Origin: Halpernia humi
GTDB lineage: Bacteria; Bacteroidota; Bacteroidia; Flavobacteriales; Weeksellaceae
DNA: 64,000 nucleotides
Reading direction: 5' to 3'
Assembly: GCF_900108025.1 (NCBI RefSeq)
Contig: NZ_FNUS01000001.1
Coordinates: 992,001-1,056,000 of the forward strand
Both the position numbers and the translations under genes were made by a program. Of this stretch, positions 35,608 to 43,418 are shown piece after piece. The notes below the pieces were generated by a model. It had not been told where the DNA came from and made no database searches. It saw only the letters and a list, made by a program, of their open reading frames with translations. Numbering within the stretch: position 1 is the first letter of the stretch; every line of letters begins with the position of its first letter.

Positions 35608-35830
35608 AGTGCTTTTTAACCGCAAAAGAGTCAAAAGTGCCATCCAAAAACAAGTAATTTTAAAGGTGGCAAAATGTGATGTTTTGAATTTTACATTTTG
35701 CACTCTTTGTTAAACTTTAATTTGCAAAAATCTTTTGTTTCTTTTGCCGCTAAAATAATAAAGTCATTTTTTTTGATTAATTTTCCGCTGAAATCAATCA
35801 TTTTTTATCAACAATCAATTATATAAAGAT

Positions 35831-36991
35831 ATGCAACTCGTTTTTTCTGACGCTCAATTTTGGGAAAATTTTCTTCCACTTACATACACAAGACCAACCG
35901 CAGAACTACGTTGCGGGATTTTAACCTTTTCAGAAAGATGGCAAAAATTATTAGAAAGTTCTGAAGTTTCTTTTATTACAGAAGATTATTTACAAGAAAA
36001 ATTTCCAAAACCTGAGAAAGTAGAATCTTTATTTTTAGTTCCCAATTTTCTGCCGAGCGAATCGGTTTTAGATCAAATTAAGGGTTTAAAATTGGGTGAA
36101 GCCTTGGTTTACGAAGATGAATTGCTAGCCGCAAAAGTCGATATGCAAGATTTTTCTTTAAAACAAATTGAGAAAATGACGGATATTACGGAAGAATTAA
36201 TTTTCTTTAAAAATGCAACCGATTTATTTTCTTTAAATGAAAAAGCCATCAATTTTGATTTTGAATTGTTGACTAAAAATAAAACGTCGCAGAAATTATC
36301 TTCAACGAATGGATTTTTGGGCGATGAAAAAGATTTATTCATAGAAGAAGGCGCGGAAATAGAATTTGCAACCATCAATTGCAAAACCGGAAAAATCTAT
36401 ATTGGGAAAAACGCAGAGATCATGGAAGGTTCCAACGTTCGCGGCCCATTGTCTTTAGGTGAAAATTCCAAAATAAATATGGGCGCAAAAATTTATGGCG
36501 CAACTACAATCGGTCCGCAATGTAAAGTGGGCGGCGAAGTGAATAATATCGTAATTTTTGGTTTTTCAAATAAAGGTCACGAAGGATTTTTAGGAAATTC
36601 TGTGCTTGGTGAATGGTGCAATATCGGTGCAGATACGAATTCTTCAAACCTAAAAAATAATTACGCAATGGTAAAATTATGGAATTATAAAACTAAAAAA
36701 TTCCAGAATACAGGTTTGCAATTTTGTGGTTTAATTATGGGCGATCATTCTAAAGCAGCTATTAATACACAATTTAACACTGGAACTGTTGTCGGCGTTG
36801 GTGCGAATATTTTTAAAAGTGGTTTTCCACCAAATTTAATTGAAAATTTTTCTTGGGGCGGCATGAAAGGCGATTCGAAATTTAATTTAGAAAAAGCCTA
36901 CGAAGTGGCGGAAAAAGCGATGGAAAGACGAAAATTGCCTTTAACGGAAATTGATAAAGGTATTTTGAAGTTTGTTTATAGTAATTATTAA
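35831..36991 (+). CDS. GlmU-like sugar-nucleotidyltransferase/acetyltransferase (TIGR03991 type)
   Basis: A 386-residue protein of the alternative Bacteroidota GlmU-like family. The N-terminal half ('FSDAQFWENFLPLTYTRPTA', 'LRCGILTFSERW') replaces the usual nucleotidyltransferase signature. The C-terminal half is a left-handed beta-helix of hexapeptide repeats ('IYIGKNAEIMEGSNVRGPLS', 'GATTIGPQCKVGGEVNNIVI') ending with 'NTGTVVGVGANIFKSGFPP'. It is thought to supply UDP-GlcNAc for cell envelope synthesis, by family knowledge. A small secreted protein gene follows after two bases. Confidence 0.85.
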   Translation: MQLVFSDAQFWENFLPLTYTRPTAELRCGILTFSERWQKLLESSEVSFITEDYLQEKFPKPEKVESLFLVPNFLPSESVLDQIKGLKLGEALVYEDELLAAKVDMQDFSLKQIEKMTDITEELIFFKNATDLFSLNEKAINFDFELLTKNKTSQKLSSTNGFLGDEKDLFIEEGAEIEFATINCKTGKIYIGKNAEIMEGSNVRGPLSLGENSKINMGAKIYGATTIGPQCKVGGEVNNIVIFGFSNKGHEGFLGNSVLGEWCNIGADTNSSNLKNNYAMVKLWNYKTKKFQNTGLQFCGLIMGDHSKAAINTQFNTGTVVGVGANIFKSGFPPNLIENFSWGGMKGDSKFNLEKAYEVAEKAMERRKLPLTEIDKGILKFVYSNY

Positions 36992-36993
36992 AT

Positions 36994-37356
36994 ATGAAAA
37001 TATTTTTTTTATTTGCATTTTTTCTATCAAATTATTGTTTGAGTCAAGTAAAAATTAATAATTTTGAAATTAAAGATTTAAGTGATAGCATAAAAACAAG
37101 CAATTATTTACATAAAGTGAATAATTGTGATTTATTACTTTTTGCGAATAAAAACTATAAGTTTTTCGCAGATCCAAATAACACTAAAAAGACTCAATTG
37201 ATTTTTTCTGAAATATCTAAAAGGACCAAACAAGATATTTTTATTTTGGTTCGTTCAAGATTTGGAAATGAATTTATTAAAACTTTAAGAGAAAAAAATC
37301 TAAAGGAACAAATTGAATTCTTAATTAAGCACAATAAATGTTCTAAAAAAGTATAA
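36994..37356 (+). CDS. Small exported protein of unknown function
   Basis: A 120-residue protein with a signal peptide (MKIFFLFAFFLSNYCLSQ). The mature part is basic, with two cysteines ('NNCDLL', 'HNKCSKK') and no recognised domain. It starts two bases after the GlmU-like stop codon, so it is probably translated from the same mRNA. The block of palindromic repeats follows immediately. Confidence 0.65.
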   Translation: MKIFFLFAFFLSNYCLSQVKINNFEIKDLSDSIKTSNYLHKVNNCDLLLFANKNYKFFADPNNTKKTQLIFSEISKRTKQDIFILVRSRFGNEFIKTLREKNLKEQIEFLIKHNKCSKKV

Positions 37357-37379
37357 AAGCAACATCATTTTTTTTAAAA

Positions 37380-38190
37380 CCCTGAAAGGGTGAAATTTTT
37401 ATAAACCAACCATCCTGCGTGTCCTTAAAACCCTGAAAGGGTGACACAAAAACAATTCCACCCCTTCGGGATTCATTTCTTAATGATTCTGGTTTTATAA
37501 CAATTTCATCCCTTCGGGATTCATTTTTTAATGATTTTGGTTTTATAATAATTCCATCCCTTCGGGATTCATTTTTTATGATTCTGATTTTACAACAATT
37601 TCATCCCTTCGGGATTTATTTCTTAATGATTCTGGTTTTATAATAATTTCATCCCTTCGGGATTTTCCCTTATCTCATTAAGGTTTTATAATAATTTCAT
37701 CCCTTCGGGATTTTCCCTTATCTCATTAAGGTTTTATAACAATTTCATCCCTTCGGGATTCACGCCGTCATAATAACTGCTAAAAAACAATTACATTCAA
37801 TTTAATCAGTTTTTAAATTGATGTTAAGTAAACCCTGAAAGGGTGAAATTTTTATAAACCGACCATCCTGCGTGTCCTTAAAACCCTGAAAGGGTGACAC
37901 AAAAACAATTCCACCCCTTCGGGATTCATTTCTTAATGATTCTGGTTTTATAATAATTTTATCCCTTCGGGATTTTCCCTTATCTCATTAAGGTTTTATA
38001 ACAATTTCATCCCTTCGGGATTCACGCCGTCATAATAACTGCAAAAAACAATTACATTCAATTTAATCAGGTTCTAAATTGATTTTAGATAAACCCTGAA
38101 AGGGTGAAATTTTTATCATAAAAATAATTTCATCCCTCCGGGAATCTTGCCATAAAGAGTATTTTTTTATAACAATTTCATGCCTTCGGG
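37380..38190. repeat. Array of palindromic repeats with 48-bp period
   Basis: Twelve copies of a palindromic core CCCTTCGGG (at 37462, 37510, 37558, 37605, 37653, 37701, 37749; 37915, 37963, 38011; 38134, 38182; the last two are variants). Within a block the spacing is 47 or 48 bases. The bases between cores are also similar (TTATAATAATTTCAT, CATTTCTTAATGATTCTGG). Five copies of a second palindrome CCCTGAAAGGG (37380, 37431, 37833, 37884, 38094) frame the blocks, in pairs 51 bases apart. Bases 37380-37500 and 37833-37953 are near identical (one difference), so the block has been duplicated with different unit numbers. No gene is seen in this 1071-base gap. Confidence 0.92.
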
Positions 38191-38242
38191 ATATGAAAAA
38201 CTTGCTTGATTAAAGATAAACTTTAATTTTTGCGAAATTTGC

Positions 38243-38375
38243 AGCCCGACTTGAGTGGAGCTCTTTTTTTGTGGAGCGCAGCGGAACAAAAAAAAGCGGG
38301 AACGGAAGGCGGAAAATGCTGCCCAAAAAATTCGTCATAAAACAATAGATTGCTACGCTTTACTCGCAATGACGT
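38243..38375. repeat. Probable dispersed intergenic repeat element
   Basis: A higher-GC stretch with facing segments (CTTTTTTTGT and ACAAAAAAAAG around GGAGCGCAGCGG) then GCGGGAACGGAAGGCGG and a tail ATTGCTACGCTTTACTCGCAATGAC that is itself a stem. It looks unlike the surrounding DNA, does not read as a real protein in any frame and resembles multicopy intergenic elements of Flavobacteriia. Copy number cannot be seen here. Confidence 0.5.
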
Positions 38376-38385
38376 TAGAATTTCT

Positions 38386-38393
38386 TATCTTTG
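38386..38393 (+). promoter_or_regulatory. Putative -7 element of trhO
   Basis: TATCTTTG fits TAnnTTTG and lies 34 bases upstream of the trhO start. No TTG is found 19 bases before it, so the assignment is weak. Confidence 0.4.
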
Positions 38394-38427
38394 CCGAAAT
38401 ATTTTTCTCACTTAAAACGTTGATAGC

Positions 38428-39780
38428 ATGCAACTGTATAACAAATTAAGCGCAGAAGAAAGAGCCAAACTTATTGATGAAGCCGGAAAACAGCGGCTCA
38501 CATTGTCTTTCTACGCGTACGCCAAAATCTTAGATCCCAAAAAATTTCGCGATGAATTATTTATAGCCTGGAATGCACTCGATGCACTCGGTAGAATTTA
38601 CGTGGCCAATGAAGGCATTAACGCGCAAATGAGTATTCCTGCGGATCAATTTGAAGAATTTCGCGAGACTTTGGAAGTTTATGATTTTATGAAAGGAATT
38701 CGCCTAAATGTCGCGGTAGAACAAGATGATCATTCTTTTTTAAAACTAACGATAAAAGTTCGACACAAAATTGTTGCCGATGGTTTAATTGATGAAACTT
38801 TTGACGTCACAAATAAAGGAATTCACGTTAAAGCGCAAGAATTCAATGAATTACTAGAAAATCCGAACACAATTGTGGTTGATTTTAGAAATCATTATGA
38901 AAGTGAAGTTGGGCATTTTCAAGGTGCAATTACGCCAGATGTGGAAACTTTTAGAGAAAGTTTGCCGATAATTAATGAACAATTGCAAGATTTCAAGGAA
39001 GATAAAAATCTTTTGATGTATTGCACAGGCGGAATTCGCTGTGAGAAAGCGAGTGCTTATTTTAAACATCAAGGTTTTAAAAATGTGTTCCAGTTAGAAG
39101 GCGGCATTATTGAATATGCGCGCCAAATAAAGGAAGAAGCAATCCCAAGTAAATTTATCGGGAAAAACTTTGTATTCGACAATAGATTGGGCGAAAGAAT
39201 TACAGATGATATCATTGCGCAATGCCACCAATGTGGGAAACCTTGTGATAATCACACCAATTGCGCAAATGATGCGTGCCATTTATTATTTATACAATGC
39301 GATGATTGCAAAGCAGTTATGGAAAATTGTTGCTCTAGCAAATGTTTAGAAACCATTCATTTGCCCGAAGAAGAGCAAGTGAAATTGAGAAGAGGTTTAC
39401 AAGTTGGTAACAAAGTGTTTAGAAAAGGAAAATCTGAAGATTTGAAATTTAAGCATTCTGGCGATTTACCGGAACAAGCTTTAGCAAAAGTAAATTCAAA
39501 GAATATTCGCAAAAAAACTAGGGTTAAAAAAGTGTTGGTCGGCAAAGCGGAACATTATTTTACAAAATCTAAAATTGCACAGTTTTTGGTTGAAAAAGAA
39601 ATATCAGTTGGAGATAAAATTTTAATTTCTGGGCCAACAACTGGAGAGCAAGAATTAATTTTAACGGAAATTTTTGCTAATGGAAAGTCTTGCGAAACGG
39701 GGAAAAAGGGAGATCAAATCACATTTGAAACTCCATTTAGAATTCGTTTGAGTGATAAATTGTATAAAATTTTAGACTAA
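38428..39780 (+). CDS. trhO: tRNA uridine(34) hydroxylase with extra C-terminal domain
   Basis: A 450-residue rhodanese-family enzyme that makes 5-hydroxyuridine at tRNA position 34. Residues 1-100 form the acylphosphatase-like domain ('YVANEGINAQMSIP'), 125-240 the rhodanese domain with catalytic C199 ('LMYCTGGIRCEKASAYF'), and 260-306 a Cys-rich segment (HQCGKPCDNHTNC, CDDCKAV, CCSSKC). Most TrhO proteins end near residue 330. Here residues 368-450 add a beta-barrel-like domain ('VGKAEHYFTKSKIAQFLVEK', 'ISVGDKILISGPTTGEQ') resembling the C-terminal domain of U32 peptidase/TrhP proteins. Confidence 0.93.
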   Translation: MQLYNKLSAEERAKLIDEAGKQRLTLSFYAYAKILDPKKFRDELFIAWNALDALGRIYVANEGINAQMSIPADQFEEFRETLEVYDFMKGIRLNVAVEQDDHSFLKLTIKVRHKIVADGLIDETFDVTNKGIHVKAQEFNELLENPNTIVVDFRNHYESEVGHFQGAITPDVETFRESLPIINEQLQDFKEDKNLLMYCTGGIRCEKASAYFKHQGFKNVFQLEGGIIEYARQIKEEAIPSKFIGKNFVFDNRLGERITDDIIAQCHQCGKPCDNHTNCANDACHLLFIQCDDCKAVMENCCSSKCLETIHLPEEEQVKLRRGLQVGNKVFRKGKSEDLKFKHSGDLPEQALAKVNSKNIRKKTRVKKVLVGKAEHYFTKSKIAQFLVEKEISVGDKILISGPTTGEQELILTEIFANGKSCETGKKGDQITFETPFRIRLSDKLYKILD

Positions 39781-39834
39781 TACTTTTATTAATACTAAAA
39801 TTGAAAACCGTCTTCATTATGTGAACGCGAAAAG

Positions 39835-39869
39835 GAAGCCGTTTCATAACTTTATGAAACGGCTTCTTT
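39835..39869 (+). terminator. Terminator of trhO
   Basis: Perfect 14-base arms GAAGCCGTTTCATA (39835-39848) and TATGAAACGGCTTC (39853-39866) followed by T, 55 bases beyond the trhO stop. Confidence 0.85.
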
Positions 39870-39907
39870 AAGGTAAGGAAAATAGTTTCATTAAAAAGCC
39901 ACTAAAT

Positions 39908-40510
39908 ATGTTCTCTAATACTTCGACTAAAGAAATTCTGCGGAAAGTTTATTTAAAGGAAAGAATGGCTTTTTCAGATGAAGAATTGGAAGATTATTCG
40001 AAATTAATTTTTGAAAATTTCAAAAAAGGTTTTGAAGTTTCCGCAGGCATTAATATTTCAATTTTTCTCCCGATTAAAAAATTTAATGAAATAAACACGC
40101 GATACTTTATAGATTTTTTATGGGAAAATAAGGTAAATGTTTTTGTGCCGAAAATTTTTAATGGAGAAATGATTTCTGTAAAAATAGAACCATCAACAGA
40201 ATTAGTAAAAAATTCTTGGGGTGTTTTGGAGCCAAAAACTAATGATGATTTTTCTGATAATTATTTTGATATTGTGTTTACACCATTATTGTATTGCGAC
40301 CACAACGGAAACAGAATTGGCTATGGAAAGGGCTTTTATGATCGTTTTTTCAAAAAAATAAATAGAGATACACTAAAAATTGGTCTTAATATCTTTACAC
40401 CAAATGAGGAGATTTCTGATATCACTGCCGAAGATGAACGATTAGATTATCTGCTAACGCCTACAGAAACACTATCTTTCTTTACAGGAACATCAAAATT
40501 TACAAAATAA
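39908..40510 (+). CDS. 5-formyltetrahydrofolate cyclo-ligase
   Basis: A 200-residue enzyme of folate one-carbon metabolism that converts 5-formyl-THF to 5,10-methenyl-THF with ATP. The ATP-binding signature is 'NRIGYGKGFYDRFF'; other family segments are 'ISIFLPIKKFNEINTR', 'VFVPKIFNGEM' and 'DIVFTPLLYCDHNGNR'. The E. coli homologue is YgfA (FAU1). Its last 64 bases overlap the convergent lipoprotein gene. Confidence 0.92.
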   Translation: MFSNTSTKEILRKVYLKERMAFSDEELEDYSKLIFENFKKGFEVSAGINISIFLPIKKFNEINTRYFIDFLWENKVNVFVPKIFNGEMISVKIEPSTELVKNSWGVLEPKTNDDFSDNYFDIVFTPLLYCDHNGNRIGYGKGFYDRFFKKINRDTLKIGLNIFTPNEEISDITAEDERLDYLLTPTETLSFFTGTSKFTK

Positions 40511-41028
40511 AATTTGAATTCTTTTTTAAATTTAACGGGGTAAGCTTTTAGAATATATTGCGCGTTTTTATCAAAACTGCCGATTAATTTATTGTCTTTA
40601 TCATAGTACTCCACATTAAATTTTGCAAAATCTAAAGTGTCTTTCTTATTAAGTTCTTTAGAAACTTCTATATTGCCAACTTTCACTGTTTTTACTTTAA
40701 AACTATCTAATTGTTGCAATATTGGTTTTAATTTTAGAGAATCTGGTGTAAGAAAATAACCATTCATTTGCGCATATATTACAGAATCAATTTCAGTATC
40801 TCGGTGCCCAGAAGTATAAAGGGTAGAAAGATCAAACAGTTCTTGTATTTTTTGTTTTGTGATAAAGGATATGGCTTGCGCACTATCCATCTTGGCAACA
40901 GGATAACTTATTTTATTATTGTTTTTTCGAAGTGTATCTAAATCGCTTATATTAGAATTTTCCTTTTTACAAGAAAAAACCATCATGGTTAGTAATAATC
41001 CGAAAAATACGTTAGTTAGAATTTTCAT
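40447..41028 (-). CDS. Lipoprotein of unknown function
   Basis: A 193-residue lipoprotein (lipobox MMVFSC, Cys 20, followed by KKENSN). No domain is recognised; it has an extended beta-rich C-terminal half. Its start overlaps the end of the membrane protein gene at 41012 by 17 bases, so both are in one operon. Its 3' end runs 64 bases antisense into the cyclo-ligase gene. Confidence 0.78.
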   Translation of the reverse strand: MKILTNVFFGLLLTMMVFSCKKENSNISDLDTLRKNNNKISYPVAKMDSAQAISFITKQKIQELFDLSTLYTSGHRDTEIDSVIYAQMNGYFLTPDSLKLKPILQQLDSFKVKTVKVGNIEVSKELNKKDTLDFAKFNVEYYDKDNKLIGSFDKNAQYILKAYPVKFKKEFKFYFVNFDVPVKKDSVSVGVSR

Positions 41029-42151
41029 CTTTTCCTATTTTAAATTTTATCATATCTATTTTCCCCTGGCTATTGGTTTTGGTATCTATCACATCCAATT
41101 TTTCTAAGGAGTTAGAAGGCAAAGTAACCAAGTTAATATATCTTTGTTTGTCCATCGTTTCTACACCATATGTCTCATTATCATATACTTGGTAAATTAA
41201 GGCATTGTCGCTAATCAAATAATTTAATCTTTCTCTTTTTTTCTTTAAATCTTTTAGAGATTTAGAATAATAAAAAAGCATAAAAGCATAATCATTCGGT
41301 TTTAGTTCAATATTTTCTGTCCGCTGCGCCGTTTCTAGATTTCTTTGGATGGTATCCGTTTTATAATAAGGCGAAGAAACGACCATTGTTAAAGTTTTAG
41401 ATTTTGTAGTGTACACAAAAGGAACATTTGGTTTTGCCACATACAAAATGGGCGACTCGTCATCTTTTAGTATTTGAACTTGTAATTCTGCATTTATTTT
41501 CGAATTTCTATCTGCATCAATAAAACTAAAATAATATTCTCTACTAAAAATTTCATCTTTAAATCCTAAAATTCCCACCACAATAAGTAAAAGTGAAGAA
41601 ATTCCTAACCAAAGATATTTTTTTACAAAAGAAAATTTAGTGTTAGAATGCGGAACACTTTCCAAACTCAAATTTGATTCAACTACTTGGTTAACAGAAT
41701 TATTATTTTGTAAAACAGATTTTTCCGCACTTTTAAAACTAGATTTTTCAGTCCTTTTAAGATTATAATCACTTTCCTCTGAAATATCTAAATTTTCATC
41801 TGAAATGTTTTTCATCTCAGAATCATTTTCTTCATTTTCCTTTAGTATTTCGTCGGCAAAAAGATGGGCTTTTTTAAAAGCATACCAAGTTTCGTATCCT
41901 GCATAAACAGAAAGAAGATTGAGCATATCTATTCTGGGCAATTTACTTACTGGAGCGTTTTTAAAATAGGTATAAAAAGACTTCTCGCTAATGTTACCTT
42001 TTGCGATTTTTCGCAGGTCTTCTTGGAAGTAAATAATATCAATACCCTTCCATTTTGAAATATCATCAAAGGAAGGTGTGTGATTTTCGATATATTTGGC
42101 CTGAACTTTAGATTTCAGTTGCTCAAAATGCAATAATTCTAAATCTGTCAA
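41012..42151 (-). CDS. Membrane-anchored protein with HTH-like N-terminus
   Basis: A 379-residue single-pass protein. Residues 1-100 contain a helical region common in Bacteroidota regulators ('ISEKSFYTYFKNAPVSKLPR', 'LLSVYAGYETWYAFKK'), which resembles a helix-turn-helix. Residues 100-172 form an acidic Ser/Asn-rich linker, residues 178-196 a membrane segment, and the rest a probable periplasmic domain. The layout (cytosolic DNA-binding-like head, periplasmic tail) suits a one-component sensor that signals through the membrane, though no target is visible. It is divergent from a small lipoprotein gene. Confidence 0.78.
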   Translation of the reverse strand: MTDLELLHFEQLKSKVQAKYIENHTPSFDDISKWKGIDIIYFQEDLRKIAKGNISEKSFYTYFKNAPVSKLPRIDMLNLLSVYAGYETWYAFKKAHLFADEILKENEENDSEMKNISDENLDISEESDYNLKRTEKSSFKSAEKSVLQNNNSVNQVVESNLSLESVPHSNTKFSFVKKYLWLGISSLLLIVVGILGFKDEIFSREYYFSFIDADRNSKINAELQVQILKDDESPILYVAKPNVPFVYTTKSKTLTMVVSSPYYKTDTIQRNLETAQRTENIELKPNDYAFMLFYYSKSLKDLKKKRERLNYLISDNALIYQVYDNETYGVETMDKQRYINLVTLPSNSLEKLDVIDTKTNSQGKIDMIKFKIGKDENSN

Positions 42152-42211
42152 AATACTATATTGCGGTTAATTGTTTGATTATCAGTAATAATTATTTGTA
42201 AAACTGTTTTA

Positions 42212-42219
42212 CAAAGATA
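42212..42219 (-). promoter_or_regulatory. Putative -7 element, 41012-42151 gene
   Basis: TATCTTTG read on the minus strand, 61 bases before the start. It is back to back with the plus-strand element at 42258-42265 in the divergent region. No good -33 TTG. Confidence 0.4.
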
Positions 42220-42257
42220 TTACAATTAATTTTCTAATAAAATTTTTTTTAGGGTTC

Positions 42258-42265
42258 TATCTTTG
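42258..42265 (+). promoter_or_regulatory. Putative -7 element, small lipoprotein gene
   Basis: TATCTTTG on the plus strand, 76 bases before the lipoprotein start. The same octamer lies on the opposite strand at 42212-42219. Confidence 0.45.
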
Positions 42266-42341
42266 TCCCGTTGAAATGATATAACAATCGCTACAACAGA
42301 ACAATTTAAAAACAAAGTAAAACAATTTAATTTAATTTATT

Positions 42342-42569
42342 ATGAAAAAATCATTATTCGTAGCTGCTATTGCTGCTATTTCTTTAGTTGCTTGTAAAAA
42401 AACTGAAACAGTTGATACAGCAAACGCTACAGATTCTACTGCTTCTGCAATGACAGATTCTACTGCTGCTCCTGTAACTGATTCTACTGCTTCTGCAGTT
42501 GATTCTACTGCAGCTGTAACTCCTGAAGCTAAAGGTGCAGTAAAAGATTCTACAGCTACAAAAAAATAA
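42342..42569 (+). CDS. Small Thr/Ser/Ala-rich repeat lipoprotein
   Basis: A 75-residue lipoprotein (lipobox ISLVAC, Cys 18) whose mature part is four imperfect copies of an eight-residue unit (T)DSTA(S/A)(A/P)(M/V). It has no predicted fold. Similar very short lipoproteins are common and highly expressed in Chryseobacterium relatives, but no function is known. It has its own promoter element and terminator, so it is monocistronic. Confidence 0.85.
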   Translation: MKKSLFVAAIAAISLVACKKTETVDTANATDSTASAMTDSTAAPVTDSTASAVDSTAAVTPEAKGAVKDSTATKK

Positions 42570-42590
42570 TTTATCACCAAGATAAATTGA

Positions 42591-42615
42591 AACCCACTCT
42601 CGAGTGGGTTTTTTT
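42591..42615 (+). terminator. Terminator of the small lipoprotein gene
   Basis: Nine-base arms AACCCACTC (42591-42599) and GAGTGGGTT (42602-42610) followed by a T run, 21 bases after the stop. It is a canonical intrinsic terminator. Confidence 0.9.
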
Positions 42616-42637
42616 GTGTTTAAAAACCAGAAAATAT

Positions 42638-43405
42638 TTAAATATTTCTTTGTCTAACTATTTCGTAACAGGAAATCGCAACTGCATTGCTTAAATTTAA
42701 AGAATCTATACTTCCCGCCATTGGGATTAGCACATTTTCGCCTTTCTCGTCCCAAAACTGCGAAAGACCGCTATGTTCCGTACCGAACAACAACGCGCTT
42801 TTTTTTGTGAAATCAATTTGTGAAATATCTTTGGCGTTTTGATGCATATTTGTTGTGAAAATTTGAAATTTATTCTTTTGTAGAAAATTATAAGCGGTTT
42901 CATTATCACTTTGAAAAACATTCATTCCGAAAAGACATCCGACGCTAGAACGAATGACATTCGGGTTATAAATATCAACCTTGGTATCGGTAATAATTAG
43001 CATTTCAATTCCGAAAGCTTCGCAACTTCTTAAAATAGCGCCAAGATTTCCTGGCTTTTCTACACTTTCAATAATAATTGCGGTGGCGTTTTCGCTTGGT
43101 GAATAGTTGTTTATATTTTTGCCTTTGGTTTCGTAAATACCAATTACACCTTCAGAAGATCCACGGTAGGCTAATTTTTCGTAAACTTTTTCGGAGACCA
43201 AAGTGATTTTTCCTTTCGGAAAATCTTCATTAAATATACTTTCACAGATAAAGAATTCTTGCGAAAGATATCCAAATTTAATTGCTCTTTCGTTTTCTTG
43301 TTTGCCTTCAACTACAAATAATCCAGATTTTTTACGAAAACGATTGTCTGTAATTAATCGGGCTAAATTTTTCACCTTCTCGTTTTGGGTACTTTCTATA
43401 AGCAT
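42638..43405 (-). CDS. TrmH/SpoU-family RNA 2'-O-methyltransferase
   Basis: A 255-residue SPOUT methyltransferase. The N-terminal substrate-binding domain (RFRKKSGLFVVEG) is followed by the knotted SAM domain with motif 1 'VEKPGNLGAILRSC', motif 2 'LLFGTEHSGLS' and motif 3 'IPMAGSIDSLNLSNAVAI'. This is the RlmB/TsnR-like subgroup that methylates rRNA riboses; the exact nucleotide is not known. It lies 13 bases after rmuC, probably in the same operon. Confidence 0.9.
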   Translation of the reverse strand: MLIESTQNEKVKNLARLITDNRFRKKSGLFVVEGKQENERAIKFGYLSQEFFICESIFNEDFPKGKITLVSEKVYEKLAYRGSSEGVIGIYETKGKNINNYSPSENATAIIIESVEKPGNLGAILRSCEAFGIEMLIITDTKVDIYNPNVIRSSVGCLFGMNVFQSDNETAYNFLQKNKFQIFTTNMHQNAKDISQIDFTKKSALLFGTEHSGLSQFWDEKGENVLIPMAGSIDSLNLSNAVAISCYEIVRQRNI

Positions 43406-43418
43406 ATTTTGTTTGGTT

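Noticed and set aside
37380-38190. Possible CRISPR array (regularly spaced palindromic repeats)
   Set aside because: The segments between the palindromes are similar to each other, not unique spacers, the conserved core is only about 15 bases, and no cas gene is nearby. It is a tandem repeat array.
38255-38449. 64-residue reading frame before trhO
   Set aside because: It lies in a palindromic intergenic element, has no recognisable features and overlaps the trhO start; it is unlikely to be translated.
42332-42580. 82-residue minus-strand frame opposite the small lipoprotein
   Set aside because: It is the mirror of the repetitive DSTA codons. The plus-strand frame has a lipobox, promoter element and terminator.
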